Both the position numbers and the translations under genes were made by a program. A DNA stretch of 64,000 bases, taken from assembly GCA_002345205.1 (NCBI GenBank), contig DDVI01000038.1, forward strand, positions 1-64,000, given 5' to 3'. Position 1 is the first letter of the stretch, and each line of letters begins with the position of its first letter. The notes beneath the pieces were generated by a model. It had not been told where the DNA came from. It did no database searches and was given only the letters and a program-made list of their open reading frames with translations. Positions 43,888 to 51,876 of this stretch are shown piece after piece. The DNA is from Bdellovibrionaceae bacterium UBA2316 (lineage in GTDB: Bacteria > Bdellovibrionota > Bdellovibrionia > Bdellovibrionales > Bdellovibrionaceae).

Positions 43888-44469
43888 TTATTTAGCGAAA
43901 TTCGCTTCAACAAATTTCCAGTTAACTAGTTTCCAGAATGCGGCAAGGAAGTCAGGACGTTTATTACGATAATCGATGTAGTAGGCATGTTCCCATACGT
44001 CACATGTTAGCAAAGGTTTTTTACCATCTGTCATGGGATTAGCTGCATTTGAAGTCGAAACGATTTCTAATTTTCCGTCTTTATTTTTAACAAGCCATCC
44101 CCAACCCGCACCAAATTGTTTGATTGATGTGTCTGAAAATTTATCTTTGAATGCTTCGAATGAGCCGAAATCGCGTATGATAGCTTCCGCTACTGGGCCG
44201 GTCGGCTGCGGGCTTCCATTTGGAGTTAAGCAGTTCCAAAAGAACGTATGATTCCATACCTGAGCTGCATTATTAAAAATGCCTCCCGAAGATTTCATAA
44301 TGATCGTTTCAAGATCTTTACTTTCGAATTCAGTACCAGGAACAAGTTTGTTTAAGTTATCTACGTATGTTTTATGATGTTTATCGTGATGATACTCTAA
44401 CGTTTCTTTAGACATATGAGGAGCAAGAGCATCATGAGCATAAGGTAGTGGTGGAAGTTCAAAAGACAT
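43888..44469 (-). CDS. sodB: Iron superoxide dismutase
   Basis: 193 residues from ATG 44469 (AAAGGAG site, extension to 44484 rejected). Fe-SOD signatures: 'LPPLPYAHDALAPHMSKET', metal ligand H27 in 'LEYHHDKHHKTYVDNLN', 'AAQVWNHTFFWNC', 'QFGAGWGWLV', and 'DVWEHAYYIDYRNKRPDFL' with the Asp and His ligands. The 'AGWGWL' and 'WNHTFFW' contexts favour iron over manganese. Cytosolic, dismutates superoxide. Monocistronic. Confidence 0.96.
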   Translation of the reverse strand: MSFELPPLPYAHDALAPHMSKETLEYHHDKHHKTYVDNLNKLVPGTEFESKDLETIIMKSSGGIFNNAAQVWNHTFFWNCLTPNGSPQPTGPVAEAIIRDFGSFEAFKDKFSDTSIKQFGAGWGWLVKNKDGKLEIVSTSNAANPMTDGKKPLLTCDVWEHAYYIDYRNKRPDFLAAFWKLVNWKFVEANFAK

Positions 44470-44737
44470 TGTGTCTCCTTTCATTTGTCTCTATCCTAAA
44501 ACCTCAAGCAAAGTTGAGGTCAAGCGTATATATCAATTATTACGTTTTTAGATGTCAAAAGTGAAATTTTAAAATTATTTTTAACTAGCTATGTAGGTGA
44601 AATATATCACTTAAACCAATTAGTTGGAGGTTGAACTCGATCATTACGTAAATAAGCTTAGGGGAATACGGCGAACAGTGGTATGCTAGGGTTCAGATTA
44701 ATAGCTACTTTTAGAGTCCATGTCCATTGTGTTCATT
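44470..44737. other. Intergenic region between sodB and the RRM gene
   Basis: AT-rich, without a supported gene on either strand. It must hold the divergent promoters of sodB and the RRM protein gene. I see no confident -35/-10 pair. The last part merges into the hairpin at 44738-44769. Confidence 0.4.
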
Positions 44738-44769
44738 TCTCCTAAGTAAGCGCTCAAGCCTTTAGGAGG
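44738..44769 (+). promoter_or_regulatory. Hairpin sequestering the RRM gene ribosome binding site
   Basis: TCTCCTAAG pairs with TTTAGGAGG (nine pairs, two of them G-U) around a 14-base loop. The 3' arm contains the entire AGGAGG Shine-Dalgarno sequence, and the ATG is four bases on (44774). The structure would hide the site and could act as a thermosensor, or as the binding site of the RNA-binding protein it controls. Confidence 0.6.
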
Positions 44770-44773
44770 TCTT

Positions 44774-45055
44774 ATGAGTAAAAAACTATACGTTGGTAAT
44801 TTATCTTTTTCTGTTGATGATCAAACATTAGCAGATGCATTTTCACAATATGGAACAGTTGCTTCTGCAAAAGTTATCACTGATCGTGATACTGGTCGCA
44901 GCAAAGGTTTCGCATTCGTTGAAATGTCTTCAGCTGAAGAAGCTCAAACTTCAATTAACAAATTACACGGTTCTCAATTTGAAGGTCGTGCAATGAATGT
45001 TAGCGAAGCTAAACCACAGGCTCCACGCGAAGGCGGCGGACGCGGTCGTTACTAA
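44774..45055 (+). CDS. Single-RRM RNA-binding protein, glycine-rich tail
   Basis: 93 residues. One RRM: RNP2 'KLYVGNLSF' (residues 4-12), RNP1 'RSKGFAFVEM', and 'ALADAFSQYG'-type loop in between ('LADAFSQYGTVASAKVI'). It ends in a short Gly/Arg tail ('GGGRGRY'). This is the bacterial RRM family known as cold-induced Rbp proteins in cyanobacteria. It probably binds U-rich RNA in the cytosol. Strong downstream terminator, so monocistronic. Confidence 0.95.
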   Translation: MSKKLYVGNLSFSVDDQTLADAFSQYGTVASAKVITDRDTGRSKGFAFVEMSSAEEAQTSINKLHGSQFEGRAMNVSEAKPQAPREGGGRGRY

Positions 45056-45088
45056 GCTTAATTTATTTTCAAGTTTATAAGATTTTGG

Positions 45089-45116
45089 AACCGATCCGAA
45101 AGGATCGGTTTTTTTT
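45089..45116 (+). terminator. Rho-independent terminator after the RRM gene
   Basis: Perfect nine-base stem AACCGATCC / GGATCGGTT with a GAAA tetraloop, followed by a run of T. A textbook intrinsic terminator. Confidence 0.95.
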
Positions 45117-45134
45117 ATTCCCCGAAAGGATTTT

Positions 45135-45608
45135 GTGAGCATTCAAGTTATTTCATTCAAATGTGTCCTCAAGAATAAAATTGGTACCATCATTAGTTCT
45201 ACTTTCAATCGGGACGTTTTAACGGCTGGACAAATCGATCCTTCTACGATGCTTTCAGGACTCACGAAAGGCCTGCAAAATTTAGTTAAAGGTGAAAAGA
45301 GATCGATATCTCTTTTAGCAGAAGAGGCTTACGGCTTGTATGACCCGAAAAAAGTAGTTTTTTTCCCCCGCAAGAAACTTCCACCCAATATTAAAAAAAA
45401 TGAAACAGTCACAATACTGAGTAAAAGTGGATTTCCTCGCGTCTATCGTGTTTTAGAGTTACATTCTGACTTCATTAGTTTGGATGGTAATCACCCACTT
45501 GCGGGACAAGACTTAGTGTTTGAAATCGAAGCTTTAGAGGCGCGTGAAGCCACCACCCAAGAGATTAACGAATCCTTAAATATGGTATCTGTTCAAATCC
45601 TTCATTAA
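45135..45608 (+). CDS. FKBP-type peptidyl-prolyl isomerase, SlyD-like
   Basis: 157 residues from GTG 45135, with AAAGGA four bases upstream. SlyD-type features: 'DPSTMLSGLTKGLQNLVKGE' followed by 'ISLLAEEAYGLYDPKKVVFF', an inserted IF-flap region, and 'NHPLAGQDLVFEIEALEARE', the family hallmark for the late FKBP strand. It lacks the His-rich metal-binding tail of E. coli SlyD. Likely a cytosolic folding helper. Confidence 0.88.
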   Translation: MSIQVISFKCVLKNKIGTIISSTFNRDVLTAGQIDPSTMLSGLTKGLQNLVKGEKRSISLLAEEAYGLYDPKKVVFFPRKKLPPNIKKNETVTILSKSGFPRVYRVLELHSDFISLDGNHPLAGQDLVFEIEALEAREATTQEINESLNMVSVQILH

Positions 45609-45643
45609 TTTCTTTTTGAAAATTGAAACCCTAGGTTGAAGAC

Positions 45644-46639
45644 TTAATAAATGAGCTTCATAGCCGCACGAACTTCATCGACCTTTTTAGCCGCAACGGC
45701 GCGGGCATCGCGCGTGCCATCCTCCAGAATTTTTCTTACATAACCTAAATCGGCTTGATACTGCTGACGACGCGTTCGCATTGGCGTAATCAAAGCTTCT
45801 AGAATTTCGATTAATCGTTTCTTTAATACACCATCACCCAAGCCACCGCGGCGGTAGTGTTCTTTTAGTTGGCTCACTTCTTCGACATTCGGATCAAAGA
45901 AATCTAGGAACATGAAAACCACGTTCCCCTCAACCTGCCCTGGATCACTGACTTTTAAATGATTAGGATCTGTGAACATCTGATTTACTTTTTTCTTGAT
46001 GTCATCCGCTGAATCACCCAAGAAAATAGCATTGCCTAATGATTTACTCATTTTTGTTTTTCCATCGATACCCGGTAGACGACCAATTTTACCAATGATT
46101 GACTTCACTTCTTTTAAAGTACTACCACCATAAATGTGATTAAATCGTCGTGCTATTTCATTTGTCTGTTCAATCATCGGGCTTTGATCTTCGCCTACGG
46201 GAACGGCGTCGGCATAGAATGCCAGAATGTCCGCAGCCTGACTGATGGGATAGCAAAAGAAACCTACAGGTAGAGATTCATCAAAACCTTTTTGTTTGAT
46301 CTCTTCTTTGATTGTCGGATTACGCTGCAGACGAGCCACCGTCACTAGATTCATGAAATATGAAGTCAGTTCATATAATTCATGAACTTGCGATTGAATA
46401 AAAAATGTGTTCAATTTTGGATCTAGGCCCACCGCTAAATAATCTAGAGCCACTTGGACAACGTTGTCCCGAACCATTTCGGCTTTATCAAAATTATCAG
46501 TTAACGCTTGCGTATCCGCGATGATTAGAAATTGTTTGTAATCATTTTGGAAAGCGACGCGATTTTTTAATGAGCCTACATAGTGTCCTAAATGCAAAGC
46601 TCCTGTTGGACGGTCACCAGTTAAAATAATAGGTTTCAT
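45644..46639 (-). CDS. trpS: Tryptophanyl-tRNA synthetase
   Basis: 331 residues. Class I motif 'TGDRPTGALHLGHYVGSL' with the HIGH-equivalent HLGH near residues 15-18 and 'KMSKS' at about 190-195. 'AADTQAL', read here as 'IADTQALTDN', is the family tryptophan-binding area, and 'ISQAADILAFYADAVPVGED' is strongly conserved. It charges tRNA-Trp. The length fits bacterial TrpS. GGAG precedes the ATG. Convergent with the SlyD-like gene. Confidence 0.97.
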   Translation of the reverse strand: MKPIILTGDRPTGALHLGHYVGSLKNRVAFQNDYKQFLIIADTQALTDNFDKAEMVRDNVVQVALDYLAVGLDPKLNTFFIQSQVHELYELTSYFMNLVTVARLQRNPTIKEEIKQKGFDESLPVGFFCYPISQAADILAFYADAVPVGEDQSPMIEQTNEIARRFNHIYGGSTLKEVKSIIGKIGRLPGIDGKTKMSKSLGNAIFLGDSADDIKKKVNQMFTDPNHLKVSDPGQVEGNVVFMFLDFFDPNVEEVSQLKEHYRRGGLGDGVLKKRLIEILEALITPMRTRRQQYQADLGYVRKILEDGTRDARAVAAKKVDEVRAAMKLIY

Positions 46640-46664
46640 AAATTACTCCGTAATCGACTCTATA

Positions 46665-47555
46665 CTAATGTGAAAGATAATCCAAACCGCCAATAATAGC
46701 TGCCACTTGCGCATCAACGCAGTTTTCTGGTGTGACTTTAGGGCTATCGGGATAAACTTCGGTCGTTGTTGTAAACTCTGCATTGGAAAAGCCCGCGCAT
46801 AATGAAAGCTTTTTTACTGGATAATTGATCACGCCGTCTTGTTCTAATTTTTCGCCGATAATATTACCGTGCTCATCCGCCGGAGCAATATGAGTTATTT
46901 TTTTCACCGATTGAATAATAGCTTTTTGAAATTCGGGACGAGGATTTTCCGTATCGCCCACTAAATAAAAACCATCCGGAATTTCTGACCAAGGATCTTC
47001 TGGTTTTCCATCGCGCAAGGCTTTTGCCGGGCGGAAGATCGTATTGTCGGTGTCCGTTGTTTCGTGCAGATCAAAATGAGCATATACAGTAGGTGAATAA
47101 GGCTGCATCGCATTTAAAAATAGCTCGCACTCTTCAGCAGGGCTATTATTAGTAAATGAACGATTAGGATCGATCGCTTTTGAATTCCAACGATTAATTG
47201 TTTCATAGGCCCACGGACTAACACATGGAGCACACACAATATTAAATTTTATCGCGTATTTTGAAGCTTCCCGCTCCATAAAAGACAGAGCGCCGTGAAC
47301 ACCACTTGTTTCATAGCCATGAACGCCGCCCGTAATAACAATCGTTTTCTTTTTAGGATCAAAGTTCTTAGTTCTAATTAGAAACAACGGATACTGACTT
47401 GGATTTAATGACAAAGCTCCATACTGGTTCACCTCAAACGACGCTTTCAATTTTTCAATTTTTGTTACAACGTCTTTTAAGTACGAACGTTTAATTGGTT
47501 GTTGTTTAAACCAAGTTTCTTTTTCTTCCGATCCCCAAGGGGCTGCTGTCGTCAT
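46665..47555 (-). CDS. M14-family metallocarboxypeptidase-like protein
   Basis: 296 residues. Zinc ligands H79 and E82 in 'ITGGVHGYETSGVHGALSF' (HxxE), substrate-binding 'AIDPNRSF' with Arg, and a third-ligand His in 'AHFDLHETTDTDN'. A terminal Glu in 'FTTTTEVYP' may be the catalytic residue. No signal peptide, so cytosolic. Its substrate is unknown. Relatives include succinylglutamate desuccinylase-like and peptide-cleaving enzymes. AAGGA before the ATG. Gap of 25 bases to trpS. Confidence 0.88.
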   Translation of the reverse strand: MTTAAPWGSEEKETWFKQQPIKRSYLKDVVTKIEKLKASFEVNQYGALSLNPSQYPLFLIRTKNFDPKKKTIVITGGVHGYETSGVHGALSFMEREASKYAIKFNIVCAPCVSPWAYETINRWNSKAIDPNRSFTNNSPAEECELFLNAMQPYSPTVYAHFDLHETTDTDNTIFRPAKALRDGKPEDPWSEIPDGFYLVGDTENPRPEFQKAIIQSVKKITHIAPADEHGNIIGEKLEQDGVINYPVKKLSLCAGFSNAEFTTTTEVYPDSPKVTPENCVDAQVAAIIGGLDYLSH

Positions 47556-47575
47556 ATAAAATCCTTCGCTAATAG

Positions 47576-48154
47576 CTAGCGATCGTTTAGTCCTTTACCT
47601 TTTAATATTTGAGGCGCGTATTTTTTAACTCGCGCTTCACGAGTCGCCGATTGTTTAGCGCCATTAATTACTAGTAAATACGCCCGTTGACGTCCAGGTG
47701 TCAAAGCCATGAATGCTTTTTTTAAGGCGGGTTGCTTGGAAAATGCTGATTTCAGTTCCATCGGGATATCCGCTGGCTTCTTATTGAATTCCACTTTTTC
47801 GCCCGATTTTTCTAGGGCAATGGCTTCTTTGATATAGGCCTTGATGGTAGCCATTTGCTTAGTGATCTGGGCAGTTGAGGTAAATTCAAATCGCTTCGCG
47901 GCTTGGGAATTAGGTCCCACTTCTTTTAAAACCTTTTTAGAATCTTTAAGCAGAGTCCCTTTAAAAAACATCAATGCTACGAACGCTTTAAACGGCTGAA
48001 TGATCACGATGTTGCCATCACTATGGCTATAGCAGGGTTGACGCCATTTCAGGCTCTCATCAAGTTTCGTAGATAAAATGATCGATCGAAGTTTCATCAT
48101 TTCAGCGTTCCATTGTTTAGATTTATCTATAAACGTTTCGACGTCGCTACCCAT
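47576..48154 (-). CDS. YdeI/OmdA-associated family protein (DUF1801 domain)
   Basis: 192 residues. N-terminal DUF1801 region ('WNAEMMKLRSIILSTKLDES' and 'KWRQPCYSHSDGNIVIIQPF' followed by 'ALMFFKG') and a C-terminal OmdA/YdeI part ('ELKSAFSKQPALKKAFMALT' and 'GRQRAYLLVINGAKQSATRE'). Function unknown. Common in soil and freshwater bacteria. GGGAG precedes the ATG. It may be co-transcribed with the M14 gene (20 bases apart). Confidence 0.92.
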   Translation of the reverse strand: MGSDVETFIDKSKQWNAEMMKLRSIILSTKLDESLKWRQPCYSHSDGNIVIIQPFKAFVALMFFKGTLLKDSKKVLKEVGPNSQAAKRFEFTSTAQITKQMATIKAYIKEAIALEKSGEKVEFNKKPADIPMELKSAFSKQPALKKAFMALTPGRQRAYLLVINGAKQSATREARVKKYAPQILKGKGLNDR

Positions 48155-48272
48155 TCTGACTCCCTTAAATTTGGTACACTGATTTCACTATTTATTTCAA
48201 AGACTGTAAATAAATGTTAAAGCCCTCTATGCTTAATATATTTAAAATTATATTTGAAAAATCAATGATCGT

Positions 48273-48461
48273 ATGTTTTGCGATCCAGCAGGCTCTAGTC
48301 GTGGCCAGTTCCTTAAGCGGATAGATGGACAGAACCATTAGGTCGCCGAATTGAAATGGCTTTACGAACATAAAGCCGATTATGCAATGATTATACTTGA
48401 TGAATGGGACGCAAAGGCGGAAGGTCAGAAATTCCTAATCACCACATTTCCGCGTTTATGA
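48273..48461 (+). other. Possible degraded ORF of unknown origin
   Basis: One frame starting at ATG 48273 reads plausible protein ('CDPAGSSRGQFLKRIDGQNH'), meets a TAG at 48339-48341, then continues 39 codons with 'VAELKWLYEHKADYAMIILD' to TGA 48459-48461, overlapping the end of the quinone oxidoreductase gene antisense. No family recognised. It may be a decayed gene or chance. Confidence 0.25.
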
Positions 48462-49399
48462 CGACTTTGTACCAGTAAATGGGCCTGTGCGATTTCTTCG
48501 AGTGGGAATTCTTTATCGATAATGGCTCGGTATTTTCCGGATTCGGCTAGTCCAATGATTTCAGTTAGCATTTCTTTTGATTCGTTGGCGACCCCACAGA
48601 TAATTCTATGATTTGAAAATAGATTTTTGGCTACAGCTTCCAGCATTTGGTTGATACCCGCCGCAATTAAAACTAGTTTTCCTTTTTCTGCTAGTGAATT
48701 TATCAATAAGGTTGTTTTAAGATCACCCACGATATCAAAAATTACGTTGTATTTTTCATTTTCTTCCCAAAACTTTGTCTTTGAATAGTCAATGACCCGA
48801 TCGGCTCCTAACGACTTTACAAACTCGACATTCTGCGATCCACATACCGCGGTTACATGAGCCCCCAAAATCTTGGCTACCTGAATTGCGGCGACGCCGA
48901 CAGAACCCGAGGCTCCATTCACTATAACCCTGTCTCCGGATTTAACTTTGGCTTTGTACTTTAAAAAATCTAACGCCGTAATTCCACCAAACGGTATGGA
49001 CGCGGCTTCTTGAACAGTCAGCGAAGATGGCTTTTTGATCACAGCCCCCTTTTCGGAAACTTTAGCAAATTCAGCGTGACCTCCATATTTTGCACCAGTG
49101 GCCGCAACGACTTCGTCACCGATTTTGAAATGCGTTACACTTTCCCCAACGGCGACGACTGTTCCCGCAAATTCAGTTCCAAAAATAGGTTGCTTTGGCT
49201 TTCTAAAACCGAAAAACAATTTTGCCATAAATCGCATTCCCTTTGGCATTTCTAATGTCCGAATTCGCCAATCAGCGGTTTGCACCGTCGTAGCGCGCAC
49301 TTGAACTAGAATCTGGTTTTTCATTATGACTGGCGTTGGGGCCTCAACAATTTTTAGATTCTCGACGCCCCCATATTGGATGCAATAAACAGCTCTCAT
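48425..49399 (-). CDS. Quinone oxidoreductase / zinc-free MDR alcohol dehydrogenase
   Basis: 324 residues. MDR superfamily: N-terminal 'MRAVYCIQYGGVENLKIVEA', 'FGTEFAGTVVAVGESVTHFK', NADP-binding 'VIVNGASGSVGVAAIQVAKI' and 'SLGADRVIDYSKTKFWE'. The zinc-binding Cys/His of true alcohol dehydrogenases are absent, which supports a quinone or enone reductase role using NADPH in the cytosol. GGAGA precedes the ATG, which overlaps the tetR stop by four bases. Confidence 0.92.
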   Translation of the reverse strand: MRAVYCIQYGGVENLKIVEAPTPVIMKNQILVQVRATTVQTADWRIRTLEMPKGMRFMAKLFFGFRKPKQPIFGTEFAGTVVAVGESVTHFKIGDEVVAATGAKYGGHAEFAKVSEKGAVIKKPSSLTVQEAASIPFGGITALDFLKYKAKVKSGDRVIVNGASGSVGVAAIQVAKILGAHVTAVCGSQNVEFVKSLGADRVIDYSKTKFWEENEKYNVIFDIVGDLKTTLLINSLAEKGKLVLIAAGINQMLEAVAKNLFSNHRIICGVANESKEMLTEIIGLAESGKYRAIIDKEFPLEEIAQAHLLVQSRHKRGNVVIRNF

Positions 49400-50061
49400 G
49401 AAGATATCTCCTTGGATTTGTGTTTCTCATCTTTATATTTTTTTTCGATTCCATTTAAAATGACGTCTAGGCCATATTCAAATTCGGCCGCAAATGAATA
49501 ACCTGGTTTCGTATAATAGCTAGTGATCATTTCGATCATGTTTGGAACCGTTTCGGGCGACAGACCAGAAAAAATTGACTCCGCCATATCCGAAATATCA
49601 TTGGAATCATTCACGGGAACACTGCGCTCTTGAACAGCGAAACCATACACATAACTATCAAGCAACACATACGAATGCGCCGTCAGCTCATGTGAAAATC
49701 CGCTTTTTAAGAAAAGTCCCAACATCTGATCGTGATGTTTTAATGTTTTAAGCCCGGGATTACGACGTGACTCTAATAATCCAACGGCCCAAGGGTTTTT
49801 CTTAAGAACGTCTCGTAAAGAATAGCATCGCTGACGAAGACTTTGTTTCCAATCCGAGGGATCCGCGTTCCATTCAATCAATGCGAACGCATGATCAACA
49901 AGTGCATTTAAAATCTCGTCTTTATTTTTGAAGTGATGATACAGAGACATAGCTTCAATTTTTAGTTTGGCCGCAAGCCTACGCATGCTTAACGAATCCA
50001 GACCGTCTTTATTGGCCAATTGAATGGCCGCCGCAATGATCTTTTCTTTTTTAATGGCCAT
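49396..50061 (-). CDS. TetR-family repressor
   Basis: 221 residues. N-terminal HTH 'IIAAAIQLANKDGLDSLSMR' and 'LAAKLKIEAMSLYHHFKNKD', followed by a helical ligand-binding domain of TetR_C_1 type ('PWAVGLLESRRNPG', 'SYVYGFAVQE'). It is the first gene of a two-gene operon with the quinone oxidoreductase. Two adjacent palindromes (50106-50140) upstream of its ATG are likely operators for both this operon and the divergent outer membrane-like protein gene. Confidence 0.93.
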   Translation of the reverse strand: MAIKKEKIIAAAIQLANKDGLDSLSMRRLAAKLKIEAMSLYHHFKNKDEILNALVDHAFALIEWNADPSDWKQSLRQRCYSLRDVLKKNPWAVGLLESRRNPGLKTLKHHDQMLGLFLKSGFSHELTAHSYVLLDSYVYGFAVQERSVPVNDSNDISDMAESIFSGLSPETVPNMIEMITSYYTKPGYSFAAEFEYGLDVILNGIEKKYKDEKHKSKEISS

Positions 50062-50105
50062 ATGAATTATCCTTTATAATCAATAGGATAGTCACTGATT
50101 TGACT

Positions 50106-50140
50106 ACCTTACATAGTAAGGTTATACTTACAGTGTAAGG
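50106..50140. promoter_or_regulatory. Twin TetR operator candidates
   Basis: Site 1 is CCTTAC-ATA-GTAAGG at 50107-50121 and site 2 is CTTAC-AGT-GTAAG at 50127-50139. Both share the core CTTAC-N3-GTAAG and lie 20 bases apart centre to centre, between the divergent tetR and 50183 genes. The outer flanks (TGACTA and TAGTCA) add symmetry. Confidence 0.75.
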
Positions 50141-50182
50141 TTAGTCAAATAGTAAACACATAACGCATACAACGAGGTCAAA

Positions 50183-50731
50183 ATGAAACATGCCTATCTG
50201 ATGCTTTTGGTTTTTATCCTGCCTTTAACAAGTCCCGCAGTGACTGGATACAACGGGATCAATATGTCTATCGGTGTCCATTATGGATCCACAACAAATC
50301 ACGACAAAGATACCGACACGTCGACATCAAGTAAAAGCACGAATTTAACATTTGGATTGGGAACAAGCAGTTCTGAAGGGATATACCTTGGAACCATTTA
50401 CGATCTATATTTAAAAAACAATGGTAATGGAAATTTACAAGATTCTAACCTAGGAATCAGCTTAGGGTTTACTGATAACGGTTGCTACTTAGCGTATCAT
50501 CATTTTTTTAAGTCGGAATACCAAATCGATTCAACGACGATATATCAAGGTACCGGTATGGGTTTCGATATGGGCTATCAAGCCCGCATTGGCGCTGGGT
50601 TTTCATTAGGTGCGCAGTTTTCATATAAAAAAATAAATTTCAAAGACAAGATTGTAAATTCCGAAAAATCTGGTGCCAACTATACACGAGAAACTATTTT
50701 ACCGTCTTTAGTTTTTGGTTTTTCGTTCTAA
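50183..50731 (+). CDS. Outer-membrane beta-barrel-like protein
   Basis: 182 residues. Signal peptide about 1-19. The mature part alternates hydrophobic residues with Gly/Ser/Asn ('NLTFGLGTSSSEGIYLGTIY', 'LGISLGFTDNGCYLAYHHFF', 'GFSLGAQFSYKKINF') and ends in Phe, as in small eight-strand outer membrane barrels. Unknown family. It is divergent from tetR, so it may be controlled by the same operator pair. Confidence 0.7.
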   Translation: MKHAYLMLLVFILPLTSPAVTGYNGINMSIGVHYGSTTNHDKDTDTSTSSKSTNLTFGLGTSSSEGIYLGTIYDLYLKNNGNGNLQDSNLGISLGFTDNGCYLAYHHFFKSEYQIDSTTIYQGTGMGFDMGYQARIGAGFSLGAQFSYKKINFKDKIVNSEKSGANYTRETILPSLVFGFSF

Positions 50732-50833
50732 GTAACCTTCCCCCAGAATGGCTTGGCCTAGCTAGAAACCAAGCCCTTCAATGCGTTCTACCCGCCATAA
50801 ATGAAATGAGTCGACCTGTTTCAACGATACAGA

Positions 50834-51733
50834 TTAACTTTCAGTTACTTGAAAACGATTTTGCATGATTGGCGCCGACATTTCTATAAACATTTTCACC
50901 GCCGGTTGAACATAGGTCTGCGCTGGATATACAAAATGAATAGGACTTACATCCGATCGCCAATCTTTCAATATATGAACTAACTTCCCGGATTTTACAT
51001 CGGATTCGCACAGAAATGATGGAATCAGCGCAATGCCTTCACCCAACAATGCGAAATCGCGCACCAAATTAATATCGTTAACTACAATTCGATTTGGCAG
51101 CGAAACGGTCAGTGATTTTTTTGAACTTTTCAATTTCCAGCCCGGGGATGATACTGGACTAAAAACGATACAAGGGTGAGCGTTTAAATCGGCAGGAACT
51201 TTGGGAACTCCATTAACTTTTAGATACTTTGGCGACGCATAGACACTGAATGCAACTTCACCTACCTTTTTAGCAATTAACGATGAGTCTTTTAATTCAC
51301 CTACACGAATCGCTAAATCGACTTGTTCTTCTATGAAATCAACAAATCGATCTATCAATAAAATTTCAAAATCAACCTCTGGGTATTTTTTCAAGAAGTT
51401 GCATGTTAGTTTCATCAGAATTTCACCTCCGATATCAACCGGAGCCGTGATTCTGAGCCTACCGTGCGGTCGGGCGTTTTCAGACCTAATTTCGCCTTCA
51501 GCTTTTAGTATTTCTTCGATGCCTTTAGTGGCTCGTTGATAAAAATGCTCTCCATCCTGAGTCAGTTGTAATTTGCGAGTCGAACGTTTCAATAAAGACG
51601 TTCCCAGACGCTTTTCTAAATTTGAGACCTTGGTGCTAACCGTGGATTTTGGCATATCCAGAACTCTGGCGGCGCCGATAAAACTGCCCTTCTGCACAAC
51701 TCGAATAAAAATGGCTACTTCATTAAAATCCAT
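50834..51733 (-). CDS. LysR-type transcriptional regulator
   Basis: 299 residues. HTH 'VAIFIRVVQKGSFIGAARVL' and 'STVSTKVSNLEKRLGTSLLK', with a LysR domain containing 'RITAPVDIGGEILMKLTCNF' and 'LAIRVGELKDSSLIAKKVG'. It is closely similar to the regulator at 37814, so probably a paralogue. Divergent from the DOPA dioxygenase-like gene at 51877. An inverted repeat at 51742-51759 lies eight bases upstream of its start. Confidence 0.94.
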   Translation of the reverse strand: MDFNEVAIFIRVVQKGSFIGAARVLDMPKSTVSTKVSNLEKRLGTSLLKRSTRKLQLTQDGEHFYQRATKGIEEILKAEGEIRSENARPHGRLRITAPVDIGGEILMKLTCNFLKKYPEVDFEILLIDRFVDFIEEQVDLAIRVGELKDSSLIAKKVGEVAFSVYASPKYLKVNGVPKVPADLNAHPCIVFSPVSSPGWKLKSSKKSLTVSLPNRIVVNDINLVRDFALLGEGIALIPSFLCESDVKSGKLVHILKDWRSDVSPIHFVYPAQTYVQPAVKMFIEMSAPIMQNRFQVTES

Positions 51734-51741
51734 AGGTTAAT

Positions 51742-51798
51742 TGTTCAATAGAATGAACAGTAAGTCTATATAATACCAACTATTAAACCCAATAGACT
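51742..51798. promoter_or_regulatory. Inverted repeats between lysR and ygiD-like gene
   Basis: TGTTCA-ATAGAA-TGAACA (51742-51759) is a perfect six-base inverted repeat next to the lysR start. A second, wider repeat AGTCTAT / ATAGACT spans 51763-51798. Candidate LysR binding sites for the divergent pair. Confidence 0.5.
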
Positions 51799-51876
51799 TC
51801 CGATACAATTCTATTATGGGCATAAATCCGACTGAAGTTATTTTTGGAAAACCATATGCATCGAGGATCTAAAAAA

